Part shown: positions 60,241 through 64,000 of the stretch, piece by piece
Position numbering within the stretch: position 1 is the first letter of the stretch
How the letters are laid out: every line of letters starts with the position of its first letter
Notes under the pieces: generated by a model
Database searches by the model: none
Told to the model about the DNA's origin: nothing
The model's input: the letters and a program-made list of their open reading frames with translations, nothing else
Made by a program: the position numbers and the translations under genes
Source of the DNA: Nitrospira_D sp035465795
GTDB lineage: Bacteria; Nitrospirota; Nitrospiria; Nitrospirales; Nitrospiraceae
Direction: 5' to 3'
DNA: 64,000 nt
Assembly: GCF_049546785.1 (NCBI RefSeq)
Contig: NZ_JBMWAN010000001.1
Location: 248,001 to 312,000, forward strand

Positions 60241-61389
60241 TTATAAGTCACCTTCGACGACAACATCAGCCCCTAACGACCTGGTTCGCACCTGCTTCAA
60301 CTTCCACGCATCGGCCAGGCGACGGGGACTCGTTCCTCCGATCACCCCCTTGGATTGGGTTCCCCCAAGAAGAGTCGGAGCAACATATAAACGGACATGG
60401 TTGACCAGTTTCGATCGAAGAAATGCGGCATTCAGCTCCGCGCCACCCTCCACCATCACTGAGATCATACCCCGTTGGCCAAGGATTGCGAGGAGCTGTT
60501 TCAGCGACACACGCTCTCGCTCCCCGGGAAGCACCAGCACTTCAATCCCCTGTTTCTCGAACGAGCGTAGACGAGCCTTCGGCGCAGCCTTGGTTGTGGC
60601 GATCACGGTCTTTGCCTGGCTTTGTTGTCCAAGAATCTTTGCCGAACGGGGGATGCGCAGACGGCTATCAATCACAATCCGGCAGGGTTGTGTGGCGGCC
60701 AGTGCGGTCAATCTCGGCGGCCGGCGCGCAGTCAGTGAGGGATCATCCCGAAGGACCGTACCAATGCCTACGATCACCGCATCGACGGCGCTCCGCAGGC
60801 GATGAACTTCCCGGCGAGACTGAAGCCCGGTGATCCACTTCGACTCGCCGCCCGCCGTCGCAATCTGTCCGTCCAAAGTCATGCCGGCTTTCAAGATCGC
60901 ATACGGCCGTTTGGTGCGGACCCAATGACGATAGGCGCGATTGAGCTCTTCCGCTCCCTGCCGCGCCACTCCGACGGTCACTTGAATGCCGGCACGGCGC
61001 AACTGCGAGATCCCTTTCCCTCGCACCAGCGGGTTGGGATCGACCATCGCGACGACGACACGGCGCACGCCGGACTGGATCACCGTCGGCGCACAGGGAG
61101 GCGTCCGCTTGTTGAGATGACTACAGGGCTCAAGCGTGACATAGAGCGTCGCTCCTCTGGCACGAGGCCCGGCTTGTCGGAGGGCGAGCGCTTCGGCATG
61201 TGCTTGTCCGGCTGCGTGATGGTAGGCTTGGCCGACGATACGGCCTTTGGAGATGACGAGGGCCCCAACCATCGGGTTGGGGCTGGTCTTGCCGCGGCCC
61301 TTTTCCGCAAGCCGAAGGGCCAGTGTCATGTACTGGAGGTCGCGTGGCTGAACAGTTCCCGAAGCCCCTGGTCTTACCGGCAGCATCAT
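60241..61389 (-). CDS. ribD: Riboflavin biosynthesis protein RibD (deaminase-reductase)
   Basis: Bifunctional: deaminates and reduces the pyrimidine intermediate from GTP. 382 residues from ATG 61389. The deaminase zinc motif is AHAEALALRQAG, then LEPCSHLNKRTPPC; the reductase domain starts near MTLDGQIATAGGESKWITG, with MVEGGAELNAAFL. MTLALRLAEKGRGKTSPNPMVGA follows the family. The 5' part is altered by 89-bp tandem repeats, so the present start MMLPVRPG replaces an older one that overlapped ppdK. Confidence 0.92.
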   Translation of the reverse strand: MMLPVRPGASGTVQPRDLQYMTLALRLAEKGRGKTSPNPMVGALVISKGRIVGQAYHHAAGQAHAEALALRQAGPRARGATLYVTLEPCSHLNKRTPPCAPTVIQSGVRRVVVAMVDPNPLVRGKGISQLRRAGIQVTVGVARQGAEELNRAYRHWVRTKRPYAILKAGMTLDGQIATAGGESKWITGLQSRREVHRLRSAVDAVIVGIGTVLRDDPSLTARRPPRLTALAATQPCRIVIDSRLRIPRSAKILGQQSQAKTVIATTKAAPKARLRSFEKQGIEVLVLPGERERVSLKQLLAILGQRGMISVMVEGGAELNAAFLRSKLVNHVRLYVAPTLLGGTQSKGVIGGTSPRRLADAWKLKQVRTRSLGADVVVEGDL

Positions 61390-61478
61390 TCCGCGCCACC
61401 ACAAGGGGCCTGAGTCATGTAGCGAAGAGCTTGAGACTGATCCGTTCCCGAATCCCCTGATCTTACCCGCGACATCAT
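61386..61478 (-). CDS. 30-codon mini-ORF next to ribD
   Basis: Reads MMSRVRSGDSGTDQSQALRY and continues MTQAPCGGAE. Its TGA overlaps the ribD ATG (ATGA, 61386-61389). Its start overlaps the stop of the next mini-ORF upstream. The first half aligns with the new RibD start MMLPVRPGASGT, and the second half with the old RibD start (YMTLALR). Confidence 0.45.
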   Translation of the reverse strand: MMSRVRSGDSGTDQSQALRYMTQAPCGGAE

Positions 61479-61537
61479 CCCGCCCCACAGCGAAGGGCCT
61501 GTGTCATGTAGTGAAGGTCGTGGGTACGGTCCGTCAC
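61475..61537 (-). CDS. 20-codon mini-ORF overlapping the ppdK stop
   Basis: GTG at 61537 overlaps the ppdK TGA (GTGA). It reads TDRTHDLHYMTQALRCGAG after the start and ends with ATGA onto the next mini-ORF. HDLHYMTQALR matches a typical RibD start (compare YMTLALRLAEKG), so it is probably the original ribD N-terminus cut off by duplication. Confidence 0.45.
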   Translation of the reverse strand: MTDRTHDLHYMTQALRCGAG

Positions 61538-64000
61538 CGTTTTTTACGTCTCACGGGTGACTTCTTGCGCGCTTGCTTAGCCGGCTTGGCCGGCTTAGCG
61601 GGCTTCGAGACTTTCGCGGCTTTCGCCGCCTTTACTCGTACCGGCGCGGCTTTCTTGGAGGCAGCCGGCTTGGCGTCGCCTTCGGCGATCGCGGCCTGCG
61701 CCGCCGCCAGTCGTGCAATCGCCACGCGGAAAGGCGAACAGCTCACATAATCCAAGCCCAACTGGTGGCAGAACTCAACGGAACTCGGATCACCGCCATG
61801 CTCACCGCAAATCCCGAGCTTGATGCCGGGCCTGGTCTGGCGTCCCCCGGCGATCGCCGTCTTCATCAACGCCCCGACACCCTCGCGATCGAGGACGGCG
61901 AACGGATCGGACTCCATGATCTTCACCGTCTTATAATGATCGATGAACTTGGCGGCATCGTCGCGGGAGAACCCGAACGTGGTTTGCGTGAGGTCGTTGG
62001 TCCCGAATGAGAAGAATTCCGCTTCCTGCGCAATGCGATCGGCCGTCACCGCCGCGCGGGGCAGCTCGATCATCGTCCCCACCAGATACGAGAGCTTGAC
62101 GTTATAACGCTTCATGGTCTCCTGCGCGACTTCGCGCACAAGATCTTTTTGCGACTTCATTTCCGACACCATGCCGACCAGCGGAATCATGATTTCCGGC
62201 ACGATCTTCTTGCCCTCTTTGACCAGCTCACAGGCCGCTTCCATGATGGCTCTGGCCTGCATGCGGGTGATCTCCGGCATCGTGATTCCGAGACGGCATC
62301 CGCGCAGCCCCAGCATGGGATTGAACTCGTGCAGTTCCTCAACCCGCGCCAGCAAGCGCCGTTTCTCTTCCATCTTGGCGCCATCGGCCCCGGTCAACTC
62401 CAGTTGCGCGATTTCGACCATCAGTTCCTCGCGTTTCGGCAGGAACTCGTGCAACGGCGGATCGAGCAACCGGATCGTCACCGGGAAGCCATGCATTTCA
62501 CGATAGAGCCCAATAAAGTCGGCCTTCTGGAGCGGCAGGAGCTGATCGAGAAACTTTTCCCGTTCCTCTCTCGTCCGCGCCAGGATCATTTTCTGCATGA
62601 TCGGAATCCGGTCCTCGGCGAAGAACATATGCTCAGTGCGGCAGAGGCCGATGCCCTCGGCGCCGAAGCCGCGCGCAATCTTCGCCTGGTCGGGCACATC
62701 CGCGTTCGCGCGAACCCGGAGCGTCCGCATGCTGTCCGCCCACGAGAGGATCGTCGAGAACAACTGGTACTTCTCCGACTTCTTCGGATCCAGCTTGCCT
62801 TGGACCACCTGAATGATCTCGGATTCCATCACGGGAATGTCGCCGTCATAGACATTTCCCGTCGAGCCGTTCACGGAGATGTAATCGCCTTCATGAAAGA
62901 CCTTGGCGCCGATCCTGACGGACTGGTTGTCGATGACTTCCACCGCCTCGCATCCTGCCACGCAGACTTTACCCATCTGCCTGGCCACCACCGCCGCATG
63001 CGACGTCATGCCGCCGCGGGCCGTGACAAAACCGGTTGCGGCATTCATCCCGTGAATGTCATCCGGGCTCGTTTCTTCCCGCACCAGCACCACCCGCTCC
63101 CCCGCCGCTTTCATCTCGACCGCGCGATCAGGGGTCAGGGCGATCTTTCCGGCAGACGCCCCGGGCCCGGCGGGCAAGCCTTTGCCCAATGGAGTCGCGC
63201 TGGACTCTGATTTAGTGTCGAAAATGGGATAGAGATACTGGGACAACTGCTCCGGCCCCACTCGCTGCACCGCTTCGCGTTTCGAGATAAGCCCTTCCTT
63301 GACCATTTCGACGGCAATACGGACCGCCGAAATGCCGGTCCGCTTTCCGACGCGCGTTTGCAGCATGTAGAGCTTGCCCTCCTGGATCGTAAATTCCAGG
63401 TCGAGCATGTCGCGGTAGTGCTTCTCCAGTTTCTTGTAGGTTGTCTCCAGCTCCTTATAAGCAGCCGGCACGGTGCGCCCGAGCTCGGTCACCGGCAGCG
63501 GCGTGCGGATGCCCGCCACCACATCTTCCCCTTGGGCATTCATCAAACATTCGCCGAAAAACTTCCGTTCGCCGGTATTGGGATCCCGCGTGAAGGCGAC
63601 GCCGGTGCCGCTGGTGTCGCCCATGTTTCCAAACACCATCGCCACCACGTTGATCGCAGTCCCCCAGTGGTCAGGAATGCCGTTCAGCCTGCGATAGGTA
63701 ATGGCCCGGGCGCCGTTCCAGGATGAGAACACGGCATTGATCGCCATCCGCAGCTGGTCGTTCGGATCGTCCGGGAAGTCCTTGCCCGTCTCTTCCTTAA
63801 CGAGCGACTTGAAGCGCTCCACGAGATCGCGCAAGGCGCCCGCGTCCAATTGCGTCTCGTGCGCCACGCCCATTTCTTCTTTTTTGTGATTCAGAATGGC
63901 TTCGAAATGCTCGCGCGGCACTCCCATCACGATGCTGCCGAACATGGTGATGAACCGGCGGTAGCTGTCCTGCGCAAACCGCTCGTTGCGCGTCTTGGCC
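61534..64000 (-). CDS. ppdK: Pyruvate, phosphate dikinase, C-terminal part (runs off window)
   Basis: PPDK interconverts pyruvate, ATP and Pi with PEP, AMP and PPi. About 822 residues are in the window; the N-terminal part lies beyond base 64000. Present are the central phosphohistidine domain (GGMTSHAAVVARQMGKVCVAG) and the PEP-binding barrel (RTEHMFFAEDRIP, SFGTNDLTQTTFGFSRDDA, GICGEHGGDP). The C-terminus is unusual: after DAKPAASKKAAP there is a Lys/Ala/Pro tail ending SPVRRKKR. It overlaps the ribD-side mini-ORF by 3-4 bp. Confidence 0.95.
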   Translation of the reverse strand, partial: AKTRNERFAQDSYRRFITMFGSIVMGVPREHFEAILNHKKEEMGVAHETQLDAGALRDLVERFKSLVKEETGKDFPDDPNDQLRMAINAVFSSWNGARAITYRRLNGIPDHWGTAINVVAMVFGNMGDTSGTGVAFTRDPNTGERKFFGECLMNAQGEDVVAGIRTPLPVTELGRTVPAAYKELETTYKKLEKHYRDMLDLEFTIQEGKLYMLQTRVGKRTGISAVRIAVEMVKEGLISKREAVQRVGPEQLSQYLYPIFDTKSESSATPLGKGLPAGPGASAGKIALTPDRAVEMKAAGERVVLVREETSPDDIHGMNAATGFVTARGGMTSHAAVVARQMGKVCVAGCEAVEVIDNQSVRIGAKVFHEGDYISVNGSTGNVYDGDIPVMESEIIQVVQGKLDPKKSEKYQLFSTILSWADSMRTLRVRANADVPDQAKIARGFGAEGIGLCRTEHMFFAEDRIPIMQKMILARTREEREKFLDQLLPLQKADFIGLYREMHGFPVTIRLLDPPLHEFLPKREELMVEIAQLELTGADGAKMEEKRRLLARVEELHEFNPMLGLRGCRLGITMPEITRMQARAIMEAACELVKEGKKIVPEIMIPLVGMVSEMKSQKDLVREVAQETMKRYNVKLSYLVGTMIELPRAAVTADRIAQEAEFFSFGTNDLTQTTFGFSRDDAAKFIDHYKTVKIMESDPFAVLDREGVGALMKTAIAGGRQTRPGIKLGICGEHGGDPSSVEFCHQLGLDYVSCSPFRVAIARLAAAQAAIAEGDAKPAASKKAAPVRVKAAKAAKVSKPAKPAKPAKQARKKSPVRRKKR

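Larger units (their letters stand above)
61311..61537 (-). repeat. 89-bp tandem repeat spanning the ppdK-ribD junction (about 2.5 copies)
   Basis: TCATGT recurs at 61326, 61415 and 61504, exactly 89 bp apart. On the coding strand each unit has TACATGAC (the YMT of RibD), then GGCCC, a GCGG(G/A)ATGATG start and GGTAAGA. The copies differ at many positions with no indels between anchors. The duplication includes the start of ribD and the region from the ppdK stop. Confidence 0.9.

Overview
The window is GC-rich, densely packed bacterial DNA. The gene content and an interspersed repeat of about 122 bp that resembles repeats I associate with Nitrospira suggest the phylum Nitrospirota, probably Nitrospira. 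This is inference from memory; no marker gene such as a 16S rRNA is present to settle it. I saw no tRNA, rRNA, CRISPR array or insertion sequence.

Layout. (1) 1-14.8 kb: storage glucan and osmolyte metabolism. It holds treZ-glgC-treY (trehalose from glucan), divergent glgX, a sugar-type ABC importer, a TM-helix (MscS-like) membrane protein, an MgS-like glycosyltransferase, GpgS and a divergent HAD phosphatase of the mannosyl/glucosyl-3-phosphoglycerate type. Most genes from gpgS to the permeases sit in one minus-strand run with stop/start overlaps. (2) 14.8-19.5 kb: dinB, a DksA/TraR protein, a double zinc-ribbon protein, small secreted and membrane proteins and a DsrE protein. A promoter/leader segment of about 170 bp is duplicated here. 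(3) 19.6-26.4 kb: a minus-strand run (nitroreductase, Ddh-like, PH domain, CapA, archease, RtcB, Prs) plus a dodecin. (4) 26.4-35.3 kb: two RNA methyltransferases, an XRE regulator, a thiamine-diphosphate decarboxylase, and a signalling island with a histidine kinase, a NarL-type regulator, a stand-alone receiver, a degenerate receiver and three small zinc-ribbon proteins. (5) 35.7-41.6 kb: a heavy-metal RND efflux operon, cusCBA type. (6) 42-50.6 kb: a second HAD phosphatase, a PIN toxin pair, a lipoprotein cluster (LPP20, LpoB, COG3014) and a pseudo-caspase. (7) 50.8-56.1 kb: acs, a TPR protein and a small integron-like cassette array (attC sites, SnoaL-like, broken GNAT, HigBA). (8) 56.1-64 kb: ribE, an MFS transporter, a hydrolase, ribD and the 3' part of ppdK.

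The most unusual signal is at gene junctions. Between cusB and cusA a 107-bp unit spanning the end of cusB and the start of cusA is present three times. It yields two 35-codon mini-ORFs, each starting on the stop codon of the frame before it. Between ppdK and ribD an 89-bp unit has done the same, giving mini-ORFs of 20 and 30 codons linked by GTGA/ATGA overlaps. A 19-codon mini-ORF also bridges cusC and cusB with ATGA at both ends. These look like relays that could keep translation coupled across duplicated junctions.

Other points of interest are a 122/123-bp inverted-repeat element whose two copies show compensatory changes, a receiver with Glu replacing the phosphoacceptor Asp, a caspase-fold protein with Ala replacing Cys, and a PPDK with a histone-like basic tail.
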